In this document: positions 18,601 through 26,339 of the stretch, one piece after another | Numbering within the stretch: position 1 is the first letter of the stretch | How the letters are laid out: each line of letters begins with the position of its first letter | DNA from: Nocardiopsis ansamitocini | Lineage (GTDB): Bacteria > Actinomycetota > Actinomycetes > Streptosporangiales > Streptosporangiaceae | Direction of reading: 5' to 3' | Assembly: GCF_030268225.1 (NCBI RefSeq) | Contig: NZ_BSQG01000002.1 | Coordinates: 62,001 to 126,000 of the forward strand | Length of the DNA stretch: 64,000 nucleotides | The notes under the pieces: generated by a model | What the model was told of the DNA's origin: nothing | Database searches by the model: none | What the model saw: only the letters and a program-made list of their open reading frames with translations | Made by a program: the position numbers and the translations under genes

Positions 18601-19200
18601 CTGGGCCTGTACGTGTCCAGTCACCCCTTGGCGGGCACGGAGCGCATCCTGGCCCGTTCGCGCGACGCCTCGATCCTGGAGGTCGTCAACGGTGAGCGCC
18701 GCGGCAACGACGAGGTCCGTGTGGCCGGGTTGATCTCCAAAGTGGAGAAGCGCGTCAACAAGGCCGGAAACCAGTGGGCCATCGCCACGGTCGAGGACCT
18801 GGACGCGGCGGTCGAGGTCCTGTTCTTCCCCAAGACCTACCCGCTCTACATCGACGCCCTCGTCGAGGACACCGCCGTCACCGTCAAGGGTCGGGTCAAC
18901 GACCGCGACGGCGCGTACTCGCTGTTCGTCTCGGACATGTCCATTCTGGACATCTCGGGGGCGATCGACGGCGAGGCCCCCGTGACGTTGCGCCTCCAGG
19001 AGAACCGCATCACCAACGACCTCGTGGTGGAGCTGCGCCAGGCGCTGCGGGCGCAGCGGGGGGAGACACCGGTGCACATCCGGGCGGACAACCCGCTCAA
19101 ATCCCGGATCTTCGCGCTGCCCGACTACCCGGTCAGGGTCGGCCCGGCACTGTTCGGTGAGCTCAAGAGCATTCTCGGCCCGGACGCGATCCAGTACTGA
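15634..19200 (+). CDS. dnaE: DNA polymerase III alpha subunit, replicative type
   Basis: This is the 1188-residue replicative polymerase. The PHP domain opens the protein (FVHLHVHTEYSMLDG, MTDHGNMFG). The palm motif PDVDLDFDERKRGD near residue 425 carries catalytic aspartates. Finger and beta-clamp-binding parts follow, and an OB fold lies near residues 1025-1105 (VRVAGLISKVEKRVNKAGNQ). The length and C-terminal tail fit DnaE1, not the shorter mutasome DnaE2/ImuC. GTG at 15634 precedes the PHP motif by seven codons; upstream in-frame codons lack homology. It sits between dnaX and ybaB-recR. Confidence 0.94.
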   Translation: MTTDPFVHLHVHTEYSMLDGAAKLKPLFAEAARLGMPAVAMTDHGNMFGAYEFWSQSKGSGVKPIIGIEAYVAPESRFHKQRVRWGRGGGDDSAAEGGKDISGGGRYLHLTMTARNAQGLRNLFRMSSLASIEGYYMKPRMDLELMAQYSEGITVTTGCPSGGVQTRLRLGQEREAMEYASSLQDIFGRENVLMELMDHDLGIERDIRNGLLKLGKELGIRPVVTNDSHYVTEDQAAAHDALLAVGVGKNLDDPTRFRFNGSGYFLKSADEMRGINSFDEWAEGCKNTLWVAEQVEEGAYDAVFKHRDLMPRFPVPEGETQSSWLRKEVERCLPSRFPDGADQETRDRIEYELTIIEEMGFPAYFLVVADICQYARRSKIALGPGRGSAAGSMIAYLLGITDLNPIPYGLLFERFLNPERVSMPDVDLDFDERKRGDMIRYVTELYGDERVAQILTFGTIKAKAAIKDANRILGFPYALGDKVTKAFPPAVMGKEISLSAVYDENDSRHHEAGELRQMIDSEPDVRKIYETASGIEGLTRGTGVHAAGVILSAEPLLDVIPIHKRDSDGAIITGFPYPQCEDMGLLKMDFLGLRNLTIMDDAVQNVKANEGIDLDLPSLPLDDKATYELLSRGDTLGVFQFDGGPMRALLKRMQPKYFSDISAVSALYRPGPMAANAHNDYADRSNGRQEVTAIHPDLKEALDPILSETYHLLVYQEQIMAIAQQLAGYTLGGADLMRRAMGKKKKEALEKEYVTFKAGMLEKGFSEEAMQALWDVMLPFSGYAFNKSHSAAYGVVSYWTAYLKANHPASYMAALLTSVGDDKDKMAVYLAECRKMGIKVMPPDVNESGLRFTAVGKDVRFGMGAVRNVGANVVASVVKTREEKGKFASFVDFLSKIEVTACNKRVIESLVKAGGFDSLGQPRLDLYRHHEMAVDAMIGAKKQEANGQFDLFGGGDDDGDSSSAPIGLDINWREEEWDRKTKLAFEREMLGLYVSSHPLAGTERILARSRDASILEVVNGERRGNDEVRVAGLISKVEKRVNKAGNQWAIATVEDLDAAVEVLFFPKTYPLYIDALVEDTAVTVKGRVNDRDGAYSLFVSDMSILDISGAIDGEAPVTLRLQENRITNDLVVELRQALRAQRGETPVHIRADNPLKSRIFALPDYPVRVGPALFGELKSILGPDAIQY

Positions 19201-19356
19201 CGGCGTCGTCGCCACCCGGCCCGGGCCGGGTGGCACGGTGCTGTGCCGCTTCGCTGTTTTGGCCGGTGCGGGCCGCTGCGAATACTCGCCGGGGCGTGGC
19301 GCGTGATCGAGCGGATACGCTCGCAAGCACGTACATCGCAGGCAAGGAGCGAAGCA

Positions 19357-19710
19357 GTGAACCCTGGCGGCGGAATGGACATGCAGGCGATCCTGCAGCA
19401 GGCCCAGCAGATGCAGCAGCAGCTGATGGCCGCGCAGCAGGAACTGGACGAGGCCAAGGTCGAGGGGACCTCCGGTGGCGGCCTGGTGACGGTGACCGTG
19501 AGTGGGCGGGGCCAGGTCGAGGACATCAGGATCGACCCCAAGGCGGTGGACCCCGACGACGCCTCCGAGACCGCGCAGACCATCGCTGACCTGGTGCTTG
19601 CCGCAATCCGCGACGCAGAGCGCGTCGTCGAGGAGCTGCAGCAGCAGAAGATGGGACCGTTGGCGGAGGGCATGGGCGACGGCGGTATGCCCGGACTGCC
19701 GGGCTTCTAG
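19357..19710 (+). CDS. YbaB/EbfC family nucleoid-associated protein
   Basis: The 117-residue DNA-binding protein has a Gln-rich N-terminal helix (MDMQAILQQAQQMQQQL). The conserved core GGGLVTVTVSGRGQVEDIRIDP-like block and a C-terminal helix follow. The Gly/Met-rich tail is usual for actinobacteria. GTG at 19357 has AAGGAG 8 bases upstream. Family members bind DNA as dimers and are almost always next to recR, as here. Confidence 0.9.
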   Translation: MNPGGGMDMQAILQQAQQMQQQLMAAQQELDEAKVEGTSGGGLVTVTVSGRGQVEDIRIDPKAVDPDDASETAQTIADLVLAAIRDAERVVEELQQQKMGPLAEGMGDGGMPGLPGF

Positions 19711-19879
19711 TCGGGCGGTCGGCCGGTCCCGGCTCTGTCGAGCGCTGTGAGCGCTGTGTTCGGGAGCAACTCCCTTCCGGGGGGCGGGATCGGCCGACCG
19801 ACCGCGGCGGGGTGGAGTCGCGGGTGGTGTGCGGCTCCACTACCTTGGTAGGTGCCACTACTCCACGAACAGGCGGACG

Positions 19880-20479
19880 ATGTACGAAGGCGCGGTTCAG
19901 AATCTGATCGACGAGCTCGGGCGACTGCCCGGTGTCGGTCCGAAGAGCGCCCAACGTATCGCTTTCCACCTGCTCTCCGCCGAGACCGCCGACGTCAAGC
20001 GGCTGGTCGGCGCACTAGTGGAGGTCAAGGAGCGGGTTCGGTTCTGCTCGGTGTGCGGCAATGTCGCCGAACAGAGCGAATGCCGGATCTGCCGGGACCC
20101 CCGTCGCGACGCAGCGGTCATCTGCGTCGTCGAGGAGTCCAAGGACGTCGTGGCCATCGAGCGCACGCGCGAGTTCCGTGGTCGCTACCACGTGCTGGGC
20201 GGGGCCATCAGCCCCATCGAGGGTGTGGGGCCCGACGACCTGCGCATCAGAGAACTGATGACGCGCCTCTCCGACGGCCAGATCACCGAGCTGATCCTGG
20301 CCACCGACCCCAACCTGGAGGGCGAGGCGACCGCCACGTACCTGGCGCGCCTGCTCAAACCCATGGGGCTGAAAGTCACCCGGCTGGCCAGTGGCCTTCC
20401 CGTGGGCGGCGACCTTGAGTACGCCGACGAGGTCACCCTGGGACGGGCCTTCGAGGGCCGCCGCGCACTCGACTTCTAG
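19880..20479 (+). CDS. recR: recombination mediator protein
   Basis: The 199-residue RecR works with RecF and RecO to load RecA at gaps. A helix-hairpin-helix ([17 protein letters not shown]) is near residues 15-30. A C-x2-C-x8-C-x2-C zinc motif (CSVC...CRIC) follows, and the Toprim domain carries [12 protein letters not shown] and [15 protein letters not shown] at 19880 gives the canonical start [18 protein letters not shown]. It is 169 bases from ybaB/ebfC, wider than in most genomes. Confidence 0.94.
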   Translation: MYEGAVQNLIDELGRLPGVGPKSAQRIAFHLLSAETADVKRLVGALVEVKERVRFCSVCGNVAEQSECRICRDPRRDAAVICVVEESKDVVAIERTREFRGRYHVLGGAISPIEGVGPDDLRIRELMTRLSDGQITELILATDPNLEGEATATYLARLLKPMGLKVTRLASGLPVGGDLEYADEVTLGRAFEGRRALDF

Positions 20480-20697
20480 ACGGACTTCCCAGCCCCCTCG
20501 CCCCAGAGTTCCTGTGGCGCGAACCAGCGAAAACCATCGAGTACTGAGCGTATTCGCCTGGTTCGTGCGTATTCGTCCGTCTTGTGGGTAAGCCCTCGCC
20601 TCGATGGCTTCGCCCAGGTGGGGCGGGTCCCCGAGAAACCCGATCGCTAGACTTGCTGGCTGGTTACTTTGAACTCAACTCCCCAGGAGCGCCGACC

Positions 20698-21969
20698 GTG
20701 GCTCTAATCGTGCAGAAGTACGGTGGATCTTCCGTGGCTGACGCGGAAGCCATCAAGCGAGTGGCTCAGCGGATCGTCGCTCAGAAAAAGGCGGGCTACG
20801 ACGTGGTCGTCGTGGTCTCCGCCATGGGCGACACAACCGACGAACTTCTCGACCTCGCCGAACAGGTCACGCCGCTGCCGCCCGGCCGCGAGCTCGACAT
20901 GCTGCTGACCGCCGGTGAGCGCATGTCCATGGCGCTGGTCGCCATGGCCATCGGCAACCTCGGTTACGAGGCCCGTTCCTTCACCGGTTCGCAGGCCGGT
21001 GTCATCACGACGTCCCTGCACGGCAACGCCAAGATCATCGACGTCACACCAGGACGGATCCAGGAAGCCATCGACGAGGGTGCCATCTGCATCGTCGCCG
21101 GCTTCCAGGGCGTGTCCCAGGACAGCAAGGACATCACCACGCTGGGCCGGGGCGGCTCCGACACCACTGCCGTCGCGCTGGCCGCCGCGCTCAACGCCGA
21201 CGCTTGCGAGATCTACAGCGACGTGGACGGCGTCTTCACCGCAGACCCCCGTATCGTGCCGACCGCCAAGCGCATTCCCAAGATCTCCTACGAGGAGATG
21301 CTGGAGATGGCCGCCTGCGGTACGAAGATCCTGCACCTGCGCTGCGTCGAGTACGCCCGCCGGTACGGCATTCCGTTGCACGTCCGCTCATCCTTCAGCC
21401 AGAACCCCGGTACCTGGGTCGTCTCGGAAGTTGAGGAAACCGAAGGCATGGAACAACCGATCATCTCCGGCGTCGCGCACGATCGCAGCGAAGCCAAGAT
21501 CACGGTCGTGGGCGTCCCCGACCGTGTGGGCGAGGCCGCCGCGATCTTCAAGGTGCTCGCAGAGGCCGAGATCAACATCGACATGATCGTGCAGAACGTG
21601 TCGGCGGCCTCCACCTCGCGCACCGACATCTCCTTCACCCTGCCGGCCGACGCCGGGCAGACCGCGCTGACGGCGTTGAAGAAGATCCAGGAGAAGGTCG
21701 GCTTCGAGTCGCTGCGCTATGACGACCAGATCGGCAAGATCTCCCTGGTCGGAGCCGGGATGCGGTCCTACCCGGGTGTCACCGCGCGGTTCTTCGACTC
21801 CATCGCCCGGACGGGGACGAACATCGACATGATCTCCACCTCGGAGATCCGGATCTCGGTCATCGTCAACCAGGACGACGTGGACGCCGGCGTCGCGGCC
21901 GCGCACACCGAGTTCCAGTTGGACGCCGACCAGGTAGAGGCTGTCGTTTACGGAGGTACCGGCCGATGA
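20698..21969 (+). CDS. lysC: aspartokinase, alpha subunit
   Basis: This enzyme phosphorylates aspartate, the first step to lysine, threonine, methionine and diaminopimelate. The 423-residue length is that of actinobacterial LysC. The kinase motif is [16 protein letters not shown], and two ACT domains fill the C-terminal third and mediate feedback inhibition. GTG at 20698 has CCAGGAG 8 bases upstream. The stop overlaps asd (ATGA), giving the classic lysC-asd operon. An internal start (separate entry) should yield the beta subunit. Confidence 0.95.
   Translation: MALIVQKYGGSSVADAEAIKRVAQRIVAQKKAGYDVVVVVSAMGDTTDELLDLAEQVTPLPPGRELDMLLTAGERMSMALVAMAIGNLGYEARSFTGSQAGVITTSLHGNAKIIDVTPGRIQEAIDEGAICIVAGFQGVSQDSKDITTLGRGGSDTTAVALAAALNADACEIYSDVDGVFTADPRIVPTAKRIPKISYEEMLEMAACGTKILHLRCVEYARRYGIPLHVRSSFSQNPGTWVVSEVEETEGMEQPIISGVAHDRSEAKITVVGVPDRVGEAAAIFKVLAEAEINIDMIVQNVSAASTSRTDISFTLPADAGQTALTALKKIQEKVGFESLRYDDQIGKISLVGAGMRSYPGVTARFFDSIARTGTNIDMISTSEIRISVIVNQDDVDAGVAAAHTEFQLDADQVEAVVYGGTGR
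21448..21969 (+). CDS. lysC: aspartokinase beta subunit from an internal in-frame start
   Basis: Codon 251 of lysC is ATG preceded by AGGAA 9 bases upstream. Translation from it gives a 173-residue protein ([20 protein letters not shown]) comprising both ACT domains. In Corynebacterium and Bacillus the regulatory beta subunit arises from the equivalent internal start. Conservation of position and the ribosome site support the same here; direct proof is absent. Confidence 0.65.
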   Translation: MEQPIISGVAHDRSEAKITVVGVPDRVGEAAAIFKVLAEAEINIDMIVQNVSAASTSRTDISFTLPADAGQTALTALKKIQEKVGFESLRYDDQIGKISLVGAGMRSYPGVTARFFDSIARTGTNIDMISTSEIRISVIVNQDDVDAGVAAAHTEFQLDADQVEAVVYGGTGR

Positions 21970-23024
21970 GTAACCGTCTTCCCACCCTCGCCGTCGTCGG
22001 TGCCACCGGTGCCGTGGGCACCGTCATGCTGGGCATCCTCTCCGAGCGGGAGAACGTCTGGGGCGAGATCCGACTGATCGCCTCGGCCCGTTCCGCGGGC
22101 CGCAAGCTCACCGTGCGGGGCGAGGAGGTCGAGGTTCAGGCACTGGCCCCCGAGGTCTTCGACGGCGTGGACGTCGCCATGTTCGACGTGCCCGACGAGG
22201 TCTCCAAGGAGTGGGCACCGATCGCGGCCGCCCGCGGTGCGGTCGCCGTGGACAACTCCGGCGCGTTCCGAATGGACGACGACGTTCCCCTCGTAGTTCC
22301 CGAGGTCAACGCCGACCAGGTGCGCAACCGTCCGCGTGGCATCATCAGCAACCCCAACTGCACCACGTTGTCGATGATCGTGGCCTTGGGGGCGCTGCAC
22401 CGTGCCTACGGCCTCACCAATCTCGTCGTCTCCTCCTACCAGGCCGCCTCCGGTGCCGGGCAGGAGGGCATCGACACGCTGCACGACCAGATCGCCAAGG
22501 TCGCGGCCGACCGCACGCTGGGAAGCACCGCCGGTGACGTACGCGCCGCGGTGGGCGAGCTCGGTCCGTTCCCCGCCCCGTTGGCAATGAACGTGGTGCC
22601 GTGGGCGGGGTCGCTCAAGGACGACGGATGGTCGTCGGAGGAACTCAAGGTCCGCAACGAGTCCCGCAAGATCCTGGGGCTGCCCGACCTCAAGGTCTCG
22701 GCCACCTGCGTGCGCGTCCCGGTCATCACGACCCACTCGCTCACCGTCCACGCGACCTTCGCCTCCGAGGTCGACGCCGAGGCTGCCCGCGAGCTCCTTG
22801 CCGCCTCGCCCGGTGTCGAGGTCCAGGACGACCCGGCCAACGGGGAGTACCCGACCCCGGCGGACGTGGTGGGCACCGACCCCACCTGGGTGGGCCGGAT
22901 CCGTCGTTCCATCGACGACCCCAACTCCCTCGACCTCTTCCTGTGCGGTGACAACCTCCGCAAGGGGGCGGCGTTGAACACCGCGCAGATCGCCGAGGTC
23001 GTGGCTCGGGAATTCACCGGCTAA
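21966..23024 (+). CDS. asd: aspartate-semialdehyde dehydrogenase
   Basis: The 352-residue enzyme reduces aspartyl phosphate to the semialdehyde with NADPH. The nucleotide-binding loop is [16 protein letters not shown], and the catalytic cysteine lies in [11 protein letters not shown]. The ATG overlaps the lysC stop, so translation is coupled. A GC hairpin 41 bases past the stop ends the operon. Confidence 0.95.
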   Translation: MSNRLPTLAVVGATGAVGTVMLGILSERENVWGEIRLIASARSAGRKLTVRGEEVEVQALAPEVFDGVDVAMFDVPDEVSKEWAPIAAARGAVAVDNSGAFRMDDDVPLVVPEVNADQVRNRPRGIISNPNCTTLSMIVALGALHRAYGLTNLVVSSYQAASGAGQEGIDTLHDQIAKVAADRTLGSTAGDVRAAVGELGPFPAPLAMNVVPWAGSLKDDGWSSEELKVRNESRKILGLPDLKVSATCVRVPVITTHSLTVHATFASEVDAEAARELLAASPGVEVQDDPANGEYPTPADVVGTDPTWVGRIRRSIDDPNSLDLFLCGDNLRKGAALNTAQIAEVVAREFTG

Positions 23025-23065
23025 CGCGGTATTCGTCATTCGATAACGGTTTTGGTGCAGGTACG

Positions 23066-23097
23066 CGGCGGTCCGCCCCATAGGGGGCGGGCCGCCG
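23066..23097 (+). terminator. hairpin of unit 1, ends the lysC-asd operon
   Basis: A 14-bp stem with one G-U pair (23066-23079 with 23084-23097) closes the loop ATAG. Equivalent hairpins head units 2-4, with compensatory changes in the stem. Confidence 0.75.
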
Positions 23098-23187
23098 TTA
23101 CTGCATCTGGTCGAGCAGAAGTGTTTTTCGGGTAAAAGAACGGGGATTCGGTGTCCCGTGCGTTTGGCGGACCACCATAATTAGGGA

Positions 23188-23202
23188 CTGTCGCAATCAG
23201 TA
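23188..23202 (+). promoter_or_regulatory. conserved upstream core, unit 1
   Basis: CTGTCGCAATCAGTA ends exactly 67 bases before the start codon of the first secreted-protein gene. The same core is at the same distance in the other three units, so it is a candidate promoter or regulator-binding site. Confidence 0.55.
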
Positions 23203-23268
23203 GTTGAATGTGCACCCTCAGGAATCACGCCTGATCGGGTGTTGTCTCTTGATGATGGGATGGGTTCG

Positions 23269-23487
23269 ATGCGTCGAATCGCGAAGCTCGTTGCTGTTGG
23301 TGCCATCGGCGCAGCCCTCGTGGGGTTCGGAGCTCCCGCCGCGTCCGCCACGAGCCACGGGCACCAGCACCAGCACGTCACGCAGTGTGTGAACGAGCAG
23401 GAGGCTACCGGTCTGGGCGGCCTGTTGCTCGGACTCGGGCTCAACCTCAACGTGCTCAACCAGTGCTACGCCTACAACAACAACTAG
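23269..23487 (+). CDS. small secreted His/Cys protein, copy 1
   Basis: The 72-residue product has a signal peptide (MRRIAKLVAVGAIGAALVGF, cleavage after about Ala27). The mature part of about 45 residues begins with HGHQHQH, has Cys-x25-Cys around a Gly/Leu-rich amphipathic segment (TGLGGLLLGLGLNLNVL) and ends CYAYNNN. Size and hydrophobicity recall short chaplins, but the chaplin motif with its GN repeats is absent. An in-frame ATG three codons earlier is also present in all four copies; neither start has a strong Shine-Dalgarno site. The cysteine spacing is one longer than in copies 2-4. Confidence 0.8.
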   Translation: MRRIAKLVAVGAIGAALVGFGAPAASATSHGHQHQHVTQCVNEQEATGLGGLLLGLGLNLNVLNQCYAYNNN

Positions 23488-23717
23488 GGCGGTAGTGCGG
23501 GGCGCGTCGGTCGTTCAGGGGGGATGTGCGGGCCTTTCCGGTCCGCAGTCGCTCGGGCGGCGCGGCAGAACGGCCGCCTGTCTTCGACCGGGCGCGGATC
23601 CGCGATTTCGTCTCTGATCGCCCTTGTTTCCTCGCTTCGGATTGTCGGGATCGTGGATTCGGGTTTTGTCCGATTGTGCGGTATTCCCCGAGCAATACCG
23701 GATTTGGTGCAGGTGGC

Positions 23718-23749
23718 TGGCGGTCTGTCCCTATAGGGGCGGACCGCCA
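23718..23749 (+). terminator. hairpin of unit 2
   Basis: A 14-bp stem (23718-23731 with 23736-23749) with two G-U pairs and the loop TATA lies 231 bases after copy 1. It is the counterpart of the hairpin at 23066 and separates transcription of copies 1 and 2. Confidence 0.65.
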
Positions 23750-23838
23750 TTGCTGTGTTCGGTCAGGTAATGGTTTTCTCCGGGTAAAAGAATCGGAATT
23801 CTGCTGCCCGGATGTTTGGTGGCCGCCATAATCGAGAA

Positions 23839-23853
23839 CTGTCACAATCGGTA
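23839..23853 (+). promoter_or_regulatory. conserved upstream core, unit 2
   Basis: CTGTCACAATCGGTA ends 67 bases before the copy 2 start codon, as in the other units. Flanking sequence (TTTGGTGG before it) is also shared. Confidence 0.55.
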
Positions 23854-23919
23854 ACAAGGCAAGTGCTTTCAGGAATCATGCCTGTTTGAGTACTGCCTCT
23901 TCATGATGGGATGGGTTTG

Positions 23920-24135
23920 ATGCGTCGAATCGCGAAGCTCGCTGCTGTTGGTGCCATTGGCGCCGCCCTCGTGGGATTCGGAGCCTCCGCCGCGTCCGCT
24001 ACGAGCTTCGGGCACCAGCACCAGCACGTCACGCAGTGCACGCAGGACCAGCCGTCCACCGGCCTCGGCGGCCTCATCGGCGCGGGGCTCGGCCTCAACG
24101 TGCTCAACCAGTGCTACGCCTACAACAACAACTAG
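23920..24135 (+). CDS. small secreted His/Cys protein, copy 2
   Basis: The 71-residue product has the same signal peptide as its neighbours and a mature part starting near TSFGHQHQHVTQC. Two cysteines are 24 residues apart around STGLGGLIGAGLGLNVLNQ, and the tail CYAYNNN is shared with copy 1. The N-terminal histidines could bind metal (inference). It lies in its own unit with its own upstream element. Confidence 0.8.
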   Translation: MRRIAKLAAVGAIGAALVGFGASAASATSFGHQHQHVTQCTQDQPSTGLGGLIGAGLGLNVLNQCYAYNNN

Positions 24136-24314
24136 TGCGGTGATACGGGACGCGGCGTCGTCCGGGTAGGACTCGCGGGCCTCTCCGGCTCGCGGGCCCC
24201 GGGGGAGCAGCCGCCCAGCCGGCTGGTCGCCGTCCCGTGCATCGCTTCCCGCTTCTTCGTTCCCGTCTCTGATTGCTGGGGAGTGCGGACCGGGGGTCGG
24301 GTTGCGCAATCGGG

Positions 24315-24345
24315 CGGCGGTCCATTCCTTGTGGATGGGCCGCCG
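24315..24345 (+). terminator. hairpin of unit 3
   Basis: CGGCGGTCCAT (24315-24325) pairs with ATGGGCCGCCG (24335-24345), with one G-U pair, and is followed by TTT. Its sequence differs from the unit 1 and 2 hairpins while pairing is kept. Confidence 0.68.
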
Positions 24346-24435
24346 TTTCTGTGTCTGGTGGGGCAACGGTGTTCTTTGGGCAAAGGAGCGGGGATTCGAT
24401 GCCCCGTGCGTTTGGGGAGCCCCGATGATTGGGCA

Positions 24436-24450
24436 GTGTCACAATCAGTA
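24436..24450 (+). promoter_or_regulatory. conserved upstream core, unit 3
   Basis: GTGTCACAATCAGTA ends 67 bases before the copy 3 start codon, identical spacing to the other units. Confidence 0.55.
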
Positions 24451-24516
24451 ACCGGGTGGGCACTCTTAGATGTCATGCCCGTTCAGGCACTATCTCTTGA
24501 TGATGGGATGAGTTCG

Positions 24517-24729
24517 ATGCGTCGAATCGCGAAGCTCGCTGCCGTTGGTGCCATTGGTGCTGCCCTCGTGGGGTTCGGGGCTCCCGCTGCCTCTGCCGTG
24601 AGCAGCGGGCACCACCACGAGACGGTCAAGCAGTGTGTGCAGGACCAGCCGTCCACCGGCCTGGGCGGTCTGATCGGCCTCGGCGCCGGCGTCAACCTGC
24701 TCAACCAGTGCTTCGGCTCCAACCGCTAG
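24517..24729 (+). CDS. small secreted His/Cys protein, copy 3
   Basis: The 70-residue product has signal peptide MRRIAKLAAVGAIGAALVGF. Its mature part starts near VSSGHHHETVKQC, and a Gly/Leu segment (STGLGGLIGLGAGVNLLNQ) lies between two cysteines 24 residues apart. The C-terminus is CFGSNR in place of CYAYNNN, a form shared with copy 4. Charged residues (Glu, Lys) replace part of the Gln/His run of copies 1 and 2. Confidence 0.8.
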   Translation: MRRIAKLAAVGAIGAALVGFGAPAASAVSSGHHHETVKQCVQDQPSTGLGGLIGLGAGVNLLNQCFGSNR

Positions 24730-24959
24730 TGAGGTGACGCGGGACGCGTTGACCGTCCGGGTGGAACGCGCGGGCCTTGCCGGTCCGTGACCGCCGGGAT
24801 GACGTGGCGGAGCGGCCGTCCGGCCATGGCCGGCAACTGTCCCGCACCATCGCCTCGACTTCTCTTCGTTTCCTCGACTCGGATTATCGGGTTCGTGGCT
24901 CCGACGGTTGCCGGGCGACGCGGTATTCCTTGGGAAATACCGGCTTTAGTGCAGGTGGG

Positions 24960-24991
24960 CGGCGACTTGCCCCGTAAGGGGCGGGTCGCCG
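24960..24991 (+). terminator. hairpin of unit 4
   Basis: CGGCGACTTGCCCC (24960-24973) pairs with GGGGCGGGTCGCCG (24978-24991) through G-U-tolerant pairing with the loop GTAA. Stem bases differ from the other units but pairing is preserved. Confidence 0.65.
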
Positions 24992-25082
24992 TCCCCGTGT
25001 CTGGTCAAGGGGGAGCCCTCTTCGGGCAAAGGAGCGGGGGATTGGGTGTCCTGTGCGTTTGGGGGGCCCTGATGATTGGGCA

Positions 25083-25097
25083 GTGTCACAAGTAGTA
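25083..25097 (+). promoter_or_regulatory. conserved upstream core, unit 4
   Basis: GTGTCACAAGTAGTA ends 67 bases before the copy 4 start codon. Two bases differ from the unit 3 core. Confidence 0.5.
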
Positions 25098-25163
25098 GCC
25101 GGGTGGGCACTCTCTGGTGTCATGCCTGTTCAGGTAATTTCTCTTTATGATGGGATGAGTTCG

Positions 25164-25382
25164 ATGCGTCGAATCGCGAAGCTCGCTGCCGTTGGTGCCA
25201 TTGGTGCTGCCCTCATGGGGTTCGGAGCTCCTGCCGCCTCCGCTGTGAGCAGCGGGCACCACCACCACCATCAGGATGTCACGCAGTGTGCGCAGGATCA
25301 GCAGTCCAGCGGCCTGGGCGGCCTGCTCGGTGTTGGGCTCGGCCTCAATGCGCTCAACCAGTGCTTCGGCTCCAACAGGTAG
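25164..25382 (+). CDS. small secreted His/Cys protein, copy 4
   Basis: The 72-residue product has the shared signal peptide and the most histidine-rich mature start (SSGHHHHHQDVTQC). The cysteines are 24 residues apart around a Gly/Leu segment (SSGLGGLLGVGLGLNALNQ), and the end is CFGSNR. Five consecutive histidines suggest metal binding, which is inference only. It is the last copy; the following stretch to 25584 shows no further unit. Confidence 0.8.
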   Translation: MRRIAKLAAVGAIGAALMGFGAPAASAVSSGHHHHHQDVTQCAQDQQSSGLGGLLGVGLGLNALNQCFGSNR

Positions 25383-25584
25383 CGCGGGGCGCGCGCTCGT
25401 CCGGGGGAGGTGCACGGGCCTTTCCGGCTCGTGACCGTTTGTTCGGTGCGGTGGCACAACCGCCCGACTCCGGCTGACCGCCGTCTCACAGCACTGTCTT
25501 CGGGCCCTCTTCTGCGTCAGTCATGCGGGAGGGGGCCTCCGGTGTTCTCTGCCTCATCCAGCGCGCGGGCCTGTCCGAGCCGGG

Positions 25585-26337
25585 TCAGCGTGCAGTCGGA
25601 CCGCTGGCCCCGACCCCTGGGGTGCGCGGGCGGTTCAGGCTCAACCGGTAGATGAGACGGCAGTTCTCCGCCGAGGCGATCAGATCGGAGGTCTCCACCG
25701 GGCGCTGTCCGTTGAAATGGGTGCGCTGCACCAGTAGCGCGGGAAGACCGGGGGGCAGATCGAGCGCTTCGGCCTCGGGGCCGCGAAGGGCGCGCACCGA
25801 GACCTCCTCCTCCACGCGGTCCACGAACACGCCTGCTGCGGCCAGCCTGTCCAGAACGCTCGCCGCCGGTGCCTCGCCGGGGGCCCTGCTCGTGTTGAGC
25901 GTGAGAATGACGGGTTCCCAGGAGGTGTGCAGCGCAACGGGAACACCTTCGTCACGGCTCACGCGCTCGGTTCGGTACAGGGGCTCGCCGGGACGCACCC
26001 CCAGTCGGTGTTGTGTCGCCCTGTCCGCCCCTTCGCTCCGGGTGTTCGGAAGGTCGCCGACCAATGGGCCCACCGGGTGGCCCGCGTAGCGATCGGTGCG
26101 CGGGAACCGGTAGGCGCGCTGGGGTTCGCGCACGTAGTATCCGGAGCCCGGACGGCTTTCCAGTAGTCCTTCGGTGAGCAGTAGCCGCAGCGCGTTACGT
26201 GCCACTTGTTCGCTCACGGCGAAATTACGCGAGAGCTGGGCCCGGGAAGGGACACGTGCTCCCAGCGCCAGCCGACCGTCCAGGATGGACCTGCGCAGTA
26301 CCTCTGCCAGCCAGAGGTAGCGCGGTTGCCCGGCCAC
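25585..26337 (-). CDS. GntR/HutC family transcriptional regulator
   Basis: The 250-residue protein has a winged helix at residues 5-70 (SILDGRLALGARVPSRAQLSRNFAVS...ARNALRLLLTEGLLE). A UTRA effector domain follows, with the family phrase LYRTERVSRDEGVPVALHTSW and ending LIYRLSLNRP-like. GTG at 26337 starts 2 bases after the stop of the upstream peptidase gene, so the two form a tight operon. The regulator probably responds to a small ligand linked to the peptidase's role; the target is unknown. Confidence 0.88.
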   Translation of the reverse strand: MAGQPRYLWLAEVLRRSILDGRLALGARVPSRAQLSRNFAVSEQVARNALRLLLTEGLLESRPGSGYYVREPQRAYRFPRTDRYAGHPVGPLVGDLPNTRSEGADRATQHRLGVRPGEPLYRTERVSRDEGVPVALHTSWEPVILTLNTSRAPGEAPAASVLDRLAAAGVFVDRVEEEVSVRALRGPEAEALDLPPGLPALLVQRTHFNGQRPVETSDLIASAENCRLIYRLSLNRPRTPGVGASGPTAR

Positions 26338-26339
26338 GA

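Larger units (their letters stand above)
23046..25440 (+). repeat. four tandem diverged copies of a gene-plus-promoter unit
   Basis: Four units of about 600-650 bases follow each other. Each holds a GC hairpin, a conserved upstream region with a core near TGTCACAATCAGTA, a small secreted-protein gene and a conserved 3' stretch (around CGGGCCTTTCCGG). Start codons lie at 23269, 23920, 24517 and 25164, spacings of 651, 597 and 647. Copies three and four are most alike. This is a segmental tandem duplication with both coding and control DNA retained. Confidence 0.85.

Noticed and set aside
15604-19326. Minus-strand open frame of about 1240 codons opposite dnaE
   Set aside because: Antisense shadow of dnaE caused by codon-position GC bias; no recognisable domain.
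23127-23160. Structured leader RNA shared by the four secreted-protein units (around the GGGGATTCG region)
   Set aside because: Pairing holds in units 1 and 3 but not convincingly in units 2 and 4.
23269-25382. Calling the four secreted proteins chaplins
   Set aside because: Size and signal peptide fit, but the chaplin GN motif and 18-residue cysteine spacing are missing, so only 'chaplin-like in size' is justified.
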